From an uncultured Bacteroidia bacterium (GTDB lineage Bacteria > Bacteroidota > Bacteroidia > Bacteroidales > ML635J-15): 58,994 bases of DNA. Location of the stretch: contig CADAXK010000018.1 of assembly GCA_902791865.1 (NCBI GenBank), forward strand, positions 1 to 58,994. Direction: 5' to 3'. Of this stretch, positions 15,464 to 23,677 are shown piece by piece. The notes beneath the pieces are model-generated. The model saw only the letters and a list, made by a program, of their open reading frames with translations. It ran no database searches and had not been told where the DNA came from. Position numbers and translations under genes: made by a program. How positions within the stretch are numbered: position 1 is the stretch's first letter; each line of letters starts with the position of its first letter.

Positions 15464-17788
15464 TTATTCTGTGAATTTCTTTAAGTTGTATTTCTTTACT
15501 CTTTTCTTGATAGATGATTTTCCACCATCGGTAATTGATGCAATTAGATCCAATACTGGTATTCCATCAATCTCCCCTTCTAATGGTGCAGACCTGATAC
15601 ATATTTTCCCTTTGGCATTCTCGCAATAGATTATTTGTTGAGCATCTCCCATCATTGGGATTGTTGCATTGTGGGAAACTAAAATTATTTGTTTTTTAGT
15701 CTTGACTTTCTTTATTGCCTCTACAAGACCATCATTAATATACTTTGTTGCCAAATTATCTTCTGGTTGGTCAATGATTATTGGGGCAATATCTTTATCA
15801 TAACCCAAAATAAGGTCTAACAAAACCGATGTTTTCCATCCTGCACTTAGATTTTCAAAATCCTTACCATCTTTGGTGATAATTTTATAGATGGTCTTAT
15901 TTTTTTGAGAGAAATCATCATATACATGATTTGAGAAATCATCATAATCTTGAACTTTAGGTCTTTGCTTGCTATAGTTTGATTCAAAAAGGTTACATGG
16001 TTGGATATTTCCAAAATCATCTATTTTTTTGCCAGTTTTCAGCAAACCATTAAAGACATCTAAAACAGTTGTTCTATCCATCTTAAATTGGTTGCTAATA
16101 TACAAGTGGTGTTCAGCAGAAACAATCTCTTTTGTGTCTATACTTACTTGGTAATCTGCAATAGAATCAAGATGCTTTTTGAATTTTCTGTTTAGATAAA
16201 CATATCGGCTGATATTACTGATTAATCCATCAAACTCTTGTGTTTTTGTTTGTTCTTCTTGATTCTCAGCTTTTAACTGTGAATCATAATTATCTGATGC
16301 TTTTTGGATTACATCAAATACAGAATCTTCTAATTCACTATATTTATATATTATTTGTAATAATTCAATCAACTCGTCAATGTTTTTTGTAGGAACATTG
16401 GCGAAAGGATTTCCGTCAATAATCTTCTTTATTTCGTTTAATGTAGTGATATGAGTATCTTTTTTCGATTTCGAATAACTAATTTTGTTTCTGATTTCTT
16501 CTTTTGGAATAAAAATAGTAAAAAGGTTCTTTTTAACCGCCGCCATGACCAAAAGATGCCCAATTTGAGGAGTCTTTTTGAATTTGTTTTCTATATTTTC
16601 AATATCTTTTACAGTTTGGATCAGCTGTGAAATGTCTTTTTTCAAAGTAATCAAACTGGTTTCAACTAGATTTAACACTTCTCTGTTATCAGGGAAGATA
16701 CCCTTAACAATATCAATATCTTCAATTTTATGCTCATCATCATTTCCGACAACTTTCATAATATAATTCTGGCTCAAATAATGAGGTTGAATATTTGATG
16801 GATTAATAATGTTTATTTTATCTACATCAAAAGTTTTATAGTCAGAATCTTCGAAACTACAATTTGACAATTTTCGCCAAATAGAGTCAACTAAAAGTGT
16901 TTTTCCACTTGAAGAACCGCCTATTATAACATTTAATCCAGAACTAAAACTAACGTCAACGTCAATCTTGTCGTTTGAATATTTTACTTGCTCAATATAC
17001 TCTGCCCACGAGTTAGGCTTTTCATTTTGGTATACCAACCTTGATTTTTCAGATAGAGATAACCGTAACCCTTCAAACGTAGGATTAGCGAACATCCATG
17101 TTGGAATAAGAGGTTCAGCCTTGGAATCTTTTGCCTCGGGATAACGTGCTGGATTATAATTGTCGGAACAAGTAATAAGGTTAATAAATCCACTTATACC
17201 TAAACGTTTAAAATATTGATCCGTTTCGTCTCTGCCGCTTTCACTCCTTGCTGTAAAGCCGTCAAACTGATTATAATAAATACTTCTTTCCATCATTGAA
17301 TCAAATCTTCTACCTTCTGGGATTGCCTTATTGAATGTCGCATGAGTTTGCCCACCATGAGGTAACAAGACAAAATCATGGGAATCAAATTCATTTATTA
17401 TCATCTCCAATGTGGGAATACTATCATCCTTTTTCTCTACTATTTTATTCGGATATAATTTGTCAAGAATAGTATTTATATTATCAATATTTTCTTCTGT
17501 AATATCATCTTTGAAAATCATATGACAATGATATGCTTCTGTATTTTTAACATAGTGAATGTGCAATTCTACACCAAGAAGCATGTGAATATCAGCACCA
17601 CATTTTGACAACGCATCCAAATACACTTTCTTGTTAATGGTATTATGGTCAGAAAACGAGATTAAGGCATTCTGACCTTGTGCAGATTGCCTTATATTTT
17701 TAAACAACGAATCAATATCATAATTCAAATTCAAGTTGTTAGGATTCTCGGAAGTATGAATGTGTATGTCTATGTATACGGATTCCAT
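15464..17788 (-). CDS. TrlF-like PHP-domain ABC/AAA ATPase
   Basis: 774 residues. Residues 1-240 are a PHP phosphoesterase domain with its metal ligands: His9 and His11 (DIHIHTS), Asp47-His48 (SFSDHNT), Glu74 and His76 (GVELHIH), His144 (LLPHGGQTH), Asp209 (TCSDN). Residues 270-770 are an SMC/RecF-like ATPase: Walker A GGSSSGKT at 290-297, a coiled-coil-rich middle, signature LSAGW at 647-651, Walker B IIIDQPED with Asp673 and Glu676, and switch His706. The fusion of a nuclease-like phosphoesterase to a DNA-clamp-like ATPase is the TrlF-type architecture; it suggests nucleic-acid surveillance, perhaps phage defence. It lies between two small genes in one operon. The substrate is unknown. Confidence 0.85.
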   Translation of the reverse strand: MESVYIDIHIHTSENPNNLNLNYDIDSLFKNIRQSAQGQNALISFSDHNTINKKVYLDALSKCGADIHMLLGVELHIHYVKNTEAYHCHMIFKDDITEENIDNINTILDKLYPNKIVEKKDDSIPTLEMIINEFDSHDFVLLPHGGQTHATFNKAIPEGRRFDSMMERSIYYNQFDGFTARSESGRDETDQYFKRLGISGFINLITCSDNYNPARYPEAKDSKAEPLIPTWMFANPTFEGLRLSLSEKSRLVYQNEKPNSWAEYIEQVKYSNDKIDVDVSFSSGLNVIIGGSSSGKTLLVDSIWRKLSNCSFEDSDYKTFDVDKINIINPSNIQPHYLSQNYIMKVVGNDDEHKIEDIDIVKGIFPDNREVLNLVETSLITLKKDISQLIQTVKDIENIENKFKKTPQIGHLLVMAAVKKNLFTIFIPKEEIRNKISYSKSKKDTHITTLNEIKKIIDGNPFANVPTKNIDELIELLQIIYKYSELEDSVFDVIQKASDNYDSQLKAENQEEQTKTQEFDGLISNISRYVYLNRKFKKHLDSIADYQVSIDTKEIVSAEHHLYISNQFKMDRTTVLDVFNGLLKTGKKIDDFGNIQPCNLFESNYSKQRPKVQDYDDFSNHVYDDFSQKNKTIYKIITKDGKDFENLSAGWKTSVLLDLILGYDKDIAPIIIDQPEDNLATKYINDGLVEAIKKVKTKKQIILVSHNATIPMMGDAQQIIYCENAKGKICIRSAPLEGEIDGIPVLDLIASITDGGKSSIKKRVKKYNLKKFTE

Positions 17789-17806
17789 AGCCTCTTAGGT
17801 TTTAAA

Positions 17807-17962
17807 CTATTTGTAAATCTGATTATGTGATGAACCTCTTTTTTCTTTCTCATACGCCACTCTTGTTATCCTCATTCCTGAATTCAATACCAGCACTTCT
17901 TCGTAATTTAAACCGAAGCGATGTATGTCAGATTCTAATATGTCGTTCGTTCTCTTTGTCAT
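17807..17962 (-). CDS. Small protein upstream of the TrlF-like ATPase
   Basis: 51 residues (MTKRTNDILESDIHRFGLNY ... ending SSHNQIYK). The composition looks protein-like rather than random: a helix (ILESDIHRFG), an amphipathic strand pair (EEVLVLNSG, RITRVAYEKE) and a basic tail. It ends 18 bp before the PHP-ATPase start and is preceded by a TATCTTTG promoter element, so it is the first gene of the operon. I recognise no domain. It may be a leader-encoded regulator or a third component. Confidence 0.6.
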   Translation of the reverse strand: MTKRTNDILESDIHRFGLNYEEVLVLNSGMRITRVAYEKEKRGSSHNQIYK

Positions 17963-17982
17963 AAGAGATATTTATCAAGGGT

Positions 17983-17990
17983 CAAAGATA
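17983..17990 (-). promoter_or_regulatory. Promoter -7 element of the TrlF-like operon
   Basis: TATCTTTG on the minus strand, 20 bp upstream of the 51-residue gene's ATG. No clear -33 TTG at standard spacing. Confidence 0.55.
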
Positions 17991-18172
17991 CTTCTTTTTT
18001 ATTATATGTTATGTAAAATTGTTGCTTTTGATAAAGTAGTAATAATATTGTAGAAATCCATGACGATTTTTCACTGGTTCATTTTCTTCTTTCAAAATAG
18101 TTTCAACTGGTTAAAATTTGTAACCAGTTCATTTCGATAAAAATTTGCCATTAAGGTTTCTAATATTCAACT

Positions 18173-18281
18173 GAGGCTGTCCAAAAAGTCTTTTTTGTCG
18201 TTTCTTTATTCGGATATCTATTGGAAGGAATCCACAAATATTGAAATCTCAGATGGTTAATTTTACTTTTTAGACAGCCTC
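18173..18281. mobile_element. MITE-like element, 109 bp
   Basis: Terminal inverted repeats of 17 bp: GAGGCTGTCCAAAAAGT at 18173-18189 and its complement at 18265-18281, 16 of 17 matching. GAGGCTGTC(T/C)AAAAAG is a familiar end of Bacteroidetes insertion sequences. The 75-bp interior has no frame, so it is non-autonomous. The flanks extend the inverted symmetry (TTCAACT / AGTTCAA) rather than giving a clear target duplication. It sits between the TrlF-like and J-domain operons; the rest of 17991-18311 holds nothing else I can name. Confidence 0.65.
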
Positions 18282-18311
18282 TAGTTCAATTTACGCCTAA
18301 TATATATGGTA

Positions 18312-18752
18312 CTATATGCTTATCCCAAGCCTTTCAATTGCTTCATCCTTAAGTTTTTCCAGCTCTTCGACATTATATTCATTTTTCTTGATTCGCTGAA
18401 ATATGTCATTAGCAATAGCATTTTTTTCTGGGTTAAGCGGAAATCTGTCTGGATGACATTTTACCTTTAACTTGTCATATAGTTGCTTAGAATTGAACGC
18501 ACTATTTATTACATTGCTGAAATCGACATTGCCTTGTTCTTTTGCTTGTTGTTTCAGCATGTCAAGATTGTCAACTGGCTTTGTTTTTGTTCTTCTATGA
18601 ACCAATACTATTATGATTAATAGCAAGATTACAAATACCGAAACAATTACAAGCCATATCCATCTATTAGATTCTGGTGTTCCTGCCTGTTGAGCGACAA
18701 CATTCAGACTATCGCTAATAACCTTTAATGAATCTGTACTTTCCATAATCAT
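18312..18752 (-). CDS. Membrane-anchored J-domain-like protein
   Basis: 146 residues. The first 30 residues are probably outside the cytoplasm, one membrane helix spans about 31-52, and a cytoplasmic C-terminal domain follows. Residues 90-146 form a short J-like module: LYDKLKVKCHPDRF with the HPD tripeptide at 100-102 that stimulates DnaK ATPase, then a helix through ANDIFQRIKKN and a closing helix KLKDEAIERLGI. It may therefore recruit DnaK to the membrane. It is the last gene of a five-gene operon; two larger operon members share the same module but have lost HPD. A second Met at 18746 is an alternative start. Confidence 0.7.
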   Translation of the reverse strand: MIMESTDSLKVISDSLNVVAQQAGTPESNRWIWLVIVSVFVILLLIIIVLVHRRTKTKPVDNLDMLKQQAKEQGNVDFSNVINSAFNSKQLYDKLKVKCHPDRFPLNPEKNAIANDIFQRIKKNEYNVEELEKLKDEAIERLGISI

Positions 18753-18760
18753 ATTTTAAA

Positions 18761-19177
18761 TCAGTGTATACCATTATTCGCATTTCCTCCACCTAACATC
18801 AAATGTTCCTTTAGTGCCCAACGACAACCATAATTGCCAACATCGCAATGCACTTCAAGGGTATCCCATCCAAGTACAACCAACTGACGGACAAGTTGTT
18901 CGTTGCTTAATATAGCTTCGCCAATATATTTAATGTCCTGCTTGCTTAGTTGTGCACCGCTCAATACGCATATTCTAAATCCAGAAGCCATCCATCTTGA
19001 AAAAGAGTGTCTGTATTCGCTATATCCCTTCGATATGCTTGCTTTTAAGCACGATGGCACATAACCAGCAACCCAGGCTTGCCGTGCAGCCATATTAAAA
19101 TCGTTTACAAGTTGTAATCTGTCGTTTCTCTCTCGGAACCAACTTAGTATCCTATTCCATAAATTCGCTAGTGGCAT
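18761..19177 (-). CDS. Hypothetical protein of the J-domain operon
   Basis: 138 residues, no signal peptide or membrane helix. I do not recognise it. The first half is helical and rich in Trp/Arg (LWNRILSWFRERNDRLQ, FNMAARQAWVAGY); the second half has strands around RICVLSGAQLS and TLEVHCDVGNYGCRW. It may be a soluble adaptor. It lies 8 bp before the J-domain gene and 13 bp after the 318-residue gene, so the operon is tight and the product probably works with the membrane proteins encoded around it. Confidence 0.6.
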   Translation of the reverse strand: MPLANLWNRILSWFRERNDRLQLVNDFNMAARQAWVAGYVPSCLKASISKGYSEYRHSFSRWMASGFRICVLSGAQLSKQDIKYIGEAILSNEQLVRQLVVLGWDTLEVHCDVGNYGCRWALKEHLMLGGGNANNGIH

Positions 19178-19190
19178 AATAAATCATATT

Positions 19191-20147
19191 TTAATGTGGA
19201 AAAATACATAATCCAATAATTGCAAACAATATAGTTCCAATTATCACTAAAAATATCGTCCATTTTGTTTTGTTATTCGCAGTCTTTTTATCTCTAGCTT
19301 TTTGAATTAGCATATTATAGTATTGCTCATTGACAGAATCACTTTCAATTGCTTTTGTCAGAACTAGCATAACATATTTATTATCATTGGGAATAATAAC
19401 CTCCATTACCTTTTTTATGTAATAATCTTTTTCGGCAGGGTCGTATCTAAAAGCCTCCGTCAGCATTTTGATTTTCGTATAATAATTAACATGGAATAAC
19501 AGAAGGTCAAAAATATCTCGGATATGACATTTTTTCAGCATTTCATCTTTTAAAACATTTTTCAATACATAGTCTGAGAGTTTATTAAAATATCCTACTT
19601 GTGTATTATATCGCTTGATTTCCTGCATCTTATTTCTAAGCAAAACCAATTTTACATCTTGTATAAATGCTTGAGCATCATTTTCAATATGCTCCAATTC
19701 AATGATATCATCTGCGTGCTGTCTTATCCTTGATTCAAAATGTATCGCCTTGTTCACCAGTTCTTCATTATATGGATTCTTGAACAAAACTGGATTGCAA
19801 TGTTTTGCCAAGTAATCATATTTCTTTTCTGTAGAAATTGTTATCCCCAATTCTCTTATCGCCTCATTCCTAATAGAAATCAATTCAGTAGAATTTTTGT
19901 CTTGAATTTTTCTTAATTGCCCATAAATTTTATTAGCCTTTGTTGCCATTTCCTCATCACCGCTAAAATTTGTGAAATCGCATTTAGCGAGTAACTCATC
20001 ATATAGAGTGGTGTATTGACTTTTTATTGGGCTTGGATATTTGGTTTTGCTTTCCAAATCATCCATATTTTCAAAATTTGTATCAATATTGGCATTATTA
20101 CCGCCAAAATATCCCCACGGATTATTTGCACCTTCAGTATTTCCCAT
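19191..20147 (-). CDS. Tail-anchored protein with degenerate J-like modules (long paralogue)
   Basis: 318 residues. N-terminus has NNPWGYF, then a module at about 46-100 (LYDELLAKCDFTNF ... IRNEAIRELGITI) aligning with the J-like module of the 146-residue gene, but DFTNF replaces HPDRF. A second, more divergent copy follows at 107-165 (YDYLAKHCNPVLF ... DDIIELEHIENDA). Then a helical region and a single C-terminal membrane helix (TIFLVIIGTILFAIIGLCIF), leaving nearly all of the protein in the cytoplasm. Loss of HPD suggests a binding or decoy role rather than DnaK stimulation. Paralogous to the 249-residue gene of the same operon. Confidence 0.65.
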   Translation of the reverse strand: MGNTEGANNPWGYFGGNNANIDTNFENMDDLESKTKYPSPIKSQYTTLYDELLAKCDFTNFSGDEEMATKANKIYGQLRKIQDKNSTELISIRNEAIRELGITISTEKKYDYLAKHCNPVLFKNPYNEELVNKAIHFESRIRQHADDIIELEHIENDAQAFIQDVKLVLLRNKMQEIKRYNTQVGYFNKLSDYVLKNVLKDEMLKKCHIRDIFDLLLFHVNYYTKIKMLTEAFRYDPAEKDYYIKKVMEVIIPNDNKYVMLVLTKAIESDSVNEQYYNMLIQKARDKKTANNKTKWTIFLVIIGTILFAIIGLCIFPH

Positions 20148-20175
20148 TATATAATATTTTGAAAATCAACTACTA

Positions 20176-20322
20176 TTAATCCATATCGTCCCAGTCTTTC
20201 TTGTTGTTCTTTGCTTTGCCTATAATAGCAAAGACCACAGCCGTTAAAATTCCTATAAGCAATCCGACAAAAGCAGCTTCGCCGCCGCTTGAATACCTTG
20301 ATAATAAAACTAATAACATCAT
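20176..20322 (-). CDS. Small single-span membrane protein
   Basis: 48 residues: a short N-terminus, a membrane helix at about 16-34 (AAFVGLLIGILTAVVFAIIG) and a charged tail (KNNKKDWDDMD). It lies between the two paralogues with 28 and 33 bp gaps on the same strand. Small charged-tail membrane peptides inside an operon of membrane proteins are often regulators or assembly partners. An alternative start one codon later is possible. Confidence 0.6.
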   Translation of the reverse strand: MMLLVLLSRYSSGGEAAFVGLLIGILTAVVFAIIGKAKNNKKDWDDMD

Positions 20323-20355
20323 GTTTCTATGTTTAATTACAAATCAATATTAACA

Positions 20356-21105
20356 CTACTTATTCATTCCAATACTAAAAACAATAAGAATAATGAATAC
20401 AAGTACTAAAAAAAATCCCACAATTGCAGTAATATTTTCCTTTTTTTCTTCTTTTAAGGAATTGGTTTCTATTTCATTTATTCTTGATTCAATTTCTTCT
20501 ATTTGATTCTGAATGTAACTATCAGCGCCTAACTCCTTGTTGATATTTGTCGCTTCACGGCAATGTAGTTTCGCATTGGTGCAATCTCCGTATTCTATTG
20601 ATTTCTTGCCAAAGTAAACTGAGCGTTTCAAAATAAAAGGCTTTGCTTCTATTTCAATCTGTTCAAGTTGCCGAATGTCGTCAGCATTTTTCTTTGTCCT
20701 TTCCTCAAAATCAATTGCAGAATCAATCAAATCCTTGTCATAAGGTTCTTTATATTGTATAGGATTGAAGTATTCCATCAGAGAATTATACTTTTTCTCT
20801 GTGGAAATCTTTATGCCAAGTACGTCAATAGCTTCATTCCTTATTTCTTTAAGTCTATTTAATGAATCTCCACCAGCAAATTTTACTTTAGCATATATGT
20901 CATTGGCTATTTTTGCTTTTTCTGGATTATCTCTGAAATTTCCAAAGTCACATTTGGAAAGCAGTTCTTCATATAACGAGGAATATGAATCTGTTATTGG
21001 GTTAGGGTATTGTGGTGAGTCTTCATCCATATCCACAAATTTAGGCTCTGCTTCTGGATTGTTCTCAGGAAACAGATTGCTCCATGGGTTATTTGTTGAG
21101 TCCAT
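20356..21105 (-). CDS. Tail-anchored protein with degenerate J-like modules (short paralogue)
   Basis: 249 residues and first gene of the operon. Starts MDSTNNPWSNLF; first module at about 44-100 (LYEELLSKCDFGNF ... IRNEAIDVLGIKI), second at 104-158 (YNSLMEYFNPIQY ... DDIRQLEQIEIEA), then a coiled-coil-prone stretch (IQNQIEEIESRINEIETN) and a C-terminal membrane helix (IVGFFLVLVFIILIVFSIG). The same architecture as the 318-residue gene, sharing NNPW, KCDF, NEAI, LGI and ISTEKKY. The pair probably arose by duplication, and the coiled coil suggests they oligomerise. No TAnnTTTG promoter is obvious upstream. Confidence 0.65.
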   Translation of the reverse strand: MDSTNNPWSNLFPENNPEAEPKFVDMDEDSPQYPNPITDSYSSLYEELLSKCDFGNFRDNPEKAKIANDIYAKVKFAGGDSLNRLKEIRNEAIDVLGIKISTEKKYNSLMEYFNPIQYKEPYDKDLIDSAIDFEERTKKNADDIRQLEQIEIEAKPFILKRSVYFGKKSIEYGDCTNAKLHCREATNINKELGADSYIQNQIEEIESRINEIETNSLKEEKKENITAIVGFFLVLVFIILIVFSIGMNK

Positions 21106-21179
21106 TTAGGTAACACACTTTTTCTCCGCCAAACTCCCGAAACGGCAATGTTTTACTTTGATTAGGCATATAAAAAAGA

Positions 21180-21385
21180 AGCGTGGAGTTCGTACTTTTT
21201 GCCCGCTCCACTTGCAGAGGCCTTCGCATTGCCCATCATCGTAAAACGAGCAACGCAGAAGTCCACGCGTATAACGATAAGGGAATATCGTATAACGCAG
21301 ACATCTACCGTTGCCATTGCCTTGACGATGATTCAGAAAGTTGCGAAGTTTCTACAAGTCAAAACAAAGCGTAAGTAAACGCCTA
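21180..21385. other. Palindrome-rich intergenic element
   Basis: 561 bp (21106-21666) hold no convincing gene. This part has paired elements: GCGTGGA (21181-21187) with TCCACGC (21262-21268), an alternative inner pair GTGGAG / CTCCAC (21183-21188 / 21206-21211), and a near-palindrome around 21267-21298 in which CGTATAACG occurs twice. The element is richer in GC than its surroundings and reminds me of a dispersed Bacteroidales intergenic repeat, but no second copy lies in this window. The remaining 21386-21666 is AT-rich and I see nothing in it except a weak TTAATAAA/TTTATTAA hairpin near 21600. Confidence 0.4.
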
Positions 21386-21666
21386 TTTCAAATATGTCGT
21401 TCCATTGCTGGAACGCTACAAAATTATATTATTTCCTGATTTCAGGAAAACTTTTGTGAATATTTTTTTGAAAGAGAATAAACAAACAGATAAGAAGATA
21501 GTTATATATTTTTTAATAGCGGTGTGAAACATCAAGAACATTCAAGCAATGCTTGTTCCCCATCCATCAGTTTGGTGATCACATCATAGTATAAATCTTA
21601 ATAAATTTTTATTAATGACAAATTCAACCCGTTACAATCCGTAACCGTTTTGTTGCCATTATATTC

Positions 21667-23664
21667 CTATTCCACTTTCAAAACAAATCCGCCTCCCGGT
21701 GCCATGTGAATGTTAATCTGCGAGGCTAAATCGGTAATGTGTTCCACGCGATAGTCGCTGCCTTTGCGGTGTGCGTTTGCGCCATCACGATAGAGAATCG
21801 CATTGTGGTTGCCGTTAACTATGTTTGACAGGTCGATTTTCAGGTCGCGCTCGGTCCAGTTGGTGATGCCACCTATATACCATGTTGTGCCTTTGCGACG
21901 GGCAGTGACAATATATTCGTCGACTTCGCCCTGCAGTATGCGGGTTTCGTCCCACACGGTGGGAATGGAGGCAAGGAATCGGGTAAAGTCCGGTTCACGC
22001 ATATATTCGGTTGGTGCATCGCAGAGCATTGCTATCGGCTGGTCGAGCACCAGATAGAGTGCCAACTGGTGGCATCGGGTGCCCTGACTCATTGGTTCAG
22101 TCCAAACAGGTGCATAGCAGTATTTTGCAGCATTACGCATTGCTCCGGGCGTATAGTCCATTGGCCCACCAGCCTGACGGATGAACGGGATTTGCACATC
22201 GTATTTTACCATATCGAGTTCGGCAGGAGCCCACTTGAGGTTCTCAAGACCATGTACGCCCTCGAAATTTAGCACATTGGGATATGTTCGGTTGATGCCA
22301 GCAGGGATGTGCGCACCGTGGAAATCGAGGAGAAGATGATACTTTGCGCAGAGTTCTGCCGACTGGTAGTAGAACTCGTTGATTGCCTGATGGTCGCTGT
22401 CCATAAAGTCAACCTTAAACCCCTTGATGCCCATTTCGCTGTAATGCTTGCAGACTTTCTCCATATCGCGCTTGAATGCATAATATCCTGCCCAAAGTAT
22501 GAGGCCAACGCCACGCTCATCGGCATACTTTGCAAGCATTGGCAAGTCAATTTCCGGAACTACTTGCAGGAGGTCTGCCTTCATATTTACAGCCCAGCCT
22601 TCGTCGAGGATGACATACTCGATGCCATATTGCGAAGCATAGTCGATGTAGTATTTGTAAGTGTCGTTGTTGATGCCCGCCTCGAAATCTACTCCACTGA
22701 TATTCCAGCAGTTCCACCAGTCCCAAGCTACTTTGCCTGGGCGTATCCAACTGATGTCGTCGAGGCGGCAAGGGGAAGCAAGCAGATAGGTCATGTCGTT
22801 CATTGCCAAGTCGGTAGCACTGCGAGCAACCATGGCGATACGCCAAGGCATTTCGTCGCCTTTGGAAAGTTGCGCTATATAGTCTTTGCGAGTCTTGACA
22901 ATCTCTTGCAGATTGTTGTGTCCGCCTTGCTCTATCTGGTCGGGGCAGGGAGCATGGTCGCCACGCAACTGACCTGCAACGCCTGTGCCTTTTATATAAA
23001 GCCCTGGGAAATGTTCCTGATGGCTTTCTGTAAGGCAAACCTGAACACCATTGGCAGCGTGTACCACCAACGGCAGAAAAACCAAATGGCGCGGGTCGAG
23101 TTGCGACAAAGTGTCGGTAATGTACGGATGTTCAAACGAATTGAAATATTGTCCTGTTGGATTTTTCTCATCGAAACCACGCACGTATGGCACAGTGGCT
23201 TGCCAATCTTCGGCAAAATTGTATTCTACCAGTTCGTTTTTCACCGTGCAGGCTTGGTCGGTGCGGTAACGGTAGGCAAATCCTTCGTCGTAGGCACGGA
23301 AATCGACCCATAGGCCGTCCTTTATTTGCAGAGTAAGTTCGTTGTAGTGGTTTCGCATCTCGGCTTGGCGGTAGAATGGCGACTTAACCATTTCATCTAC
23401 AGAGCGGCGCGTGATTTTTTTCACTGGCAGACGGTCGGTAGTCGTTGTGCCATATACGCGATTGAGTGTCAGGCGAGAACGCTTCAGAATCTGCACTCCG
23501 TCGAGGCTGATGTCGTAGGATAGTTCGTCGTCGCTTGATGCCACGATATGGCTTACCAGCTTGCCGTCGGGAGAGGAGAGGATATAACTTTGTTCCCGTG
23601 CTACAGCCTGCAAACCAGCGAGTAGCATAACGAGTACAATACAAATCTTAAGGGTGTTGCACAT
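21667..23664 (-). CDS. Glycoside hydrolase family 97 (SusB-like alpha-glycosidase)
   Basis: 665 residues. Residues 1-22 are a signal peptide ending VAR; export to the periplasm is expected. A beta-supersandwich N-terminal domain (ILSSPDGKLVSHIV ... YGTTTTDRLPVKK) precedes the (beta/alpha)8 barrel, which starts near PGKVAWDWWNCWNISG and includes YVILDEGWAV. The GH97 family splits into inverting alpha-glucosidases such as SusB and retaining alpha-galactosidases. The barrel segment GFKVDFMDSD carries an Asp where retaining members have their nucleophile, so an alpha-galactosidase-type activity is possible; this needs an alignment. It follows the AlkZ-related gene by 13 bp and shares its promoter. 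No SusC/SusD genes lie nearby. Confidence 0.9.
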   Translation of the reverse strand: MCNTLKICIVLVMLLAGLQAVAREQSYILSSPDGKLVSHIVASSDDELSYDISLDGVQILKRSRLTLNRVYGTTTTDRLPVKKITRRSVDEMVKSPFYRQAEMRNHYNELTLQIKDGLWVDFRAYDEGFAYRYRTDQACTVKNELVEYNFAEDWQATVPYVRGFDEKNPTGQYFNSFEHPYITDTLSQLDPRHLVFLPLVVHAANGVQVCLTESHQEHFPGLYIKGTGVAGQLRGDHAPCPDQIEQGGHNNLQEIVKTRKDYIAQLSKGDEMPWRIAMVARSATDLAMNDMTYLLASPCRLDDISWIRPGKVAWDWWNCWNISGVDFEAGINNDTYKYYIDYASQYGIEYVILDEGWAVNMKADLLQVVPEIDLPMLAKYADERGVGLILWAGYYAFKRDMEKVCKHYSEMGIKGFKVDFMDSDHQAINEFYYQSAELCAKYHLLLDFHGAHIPAGINRTYPNVLNFEGVHGLENLKWAPAELDMVKYDVQIPFIRQAGGPMDYTPGAMRNAAKYCYAPVWTEPMSQGTRCHQLALYLVLDQPIAMLCDAPTEYMREPDFTRFLASIPTVWDETRILQGEVDEYIVTARRKGTTWYIGGITNWTERDLKIDLSNIVNGNHNAILYRDGANAHRKGSDYRVEHITDLASQINIHMAPGGGFVLKVE

Positions 23665-23677
23665 GAGTTTATCGGTA

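Noticed and set aside
21183..21374. 63-residue plus-strand reading in the palindromic element
   Set aside because: Lies over strong inverted repeats, has no promoter or ribosome site, and adjacent frames look equally plausible; better explained as a noncoding repeat.
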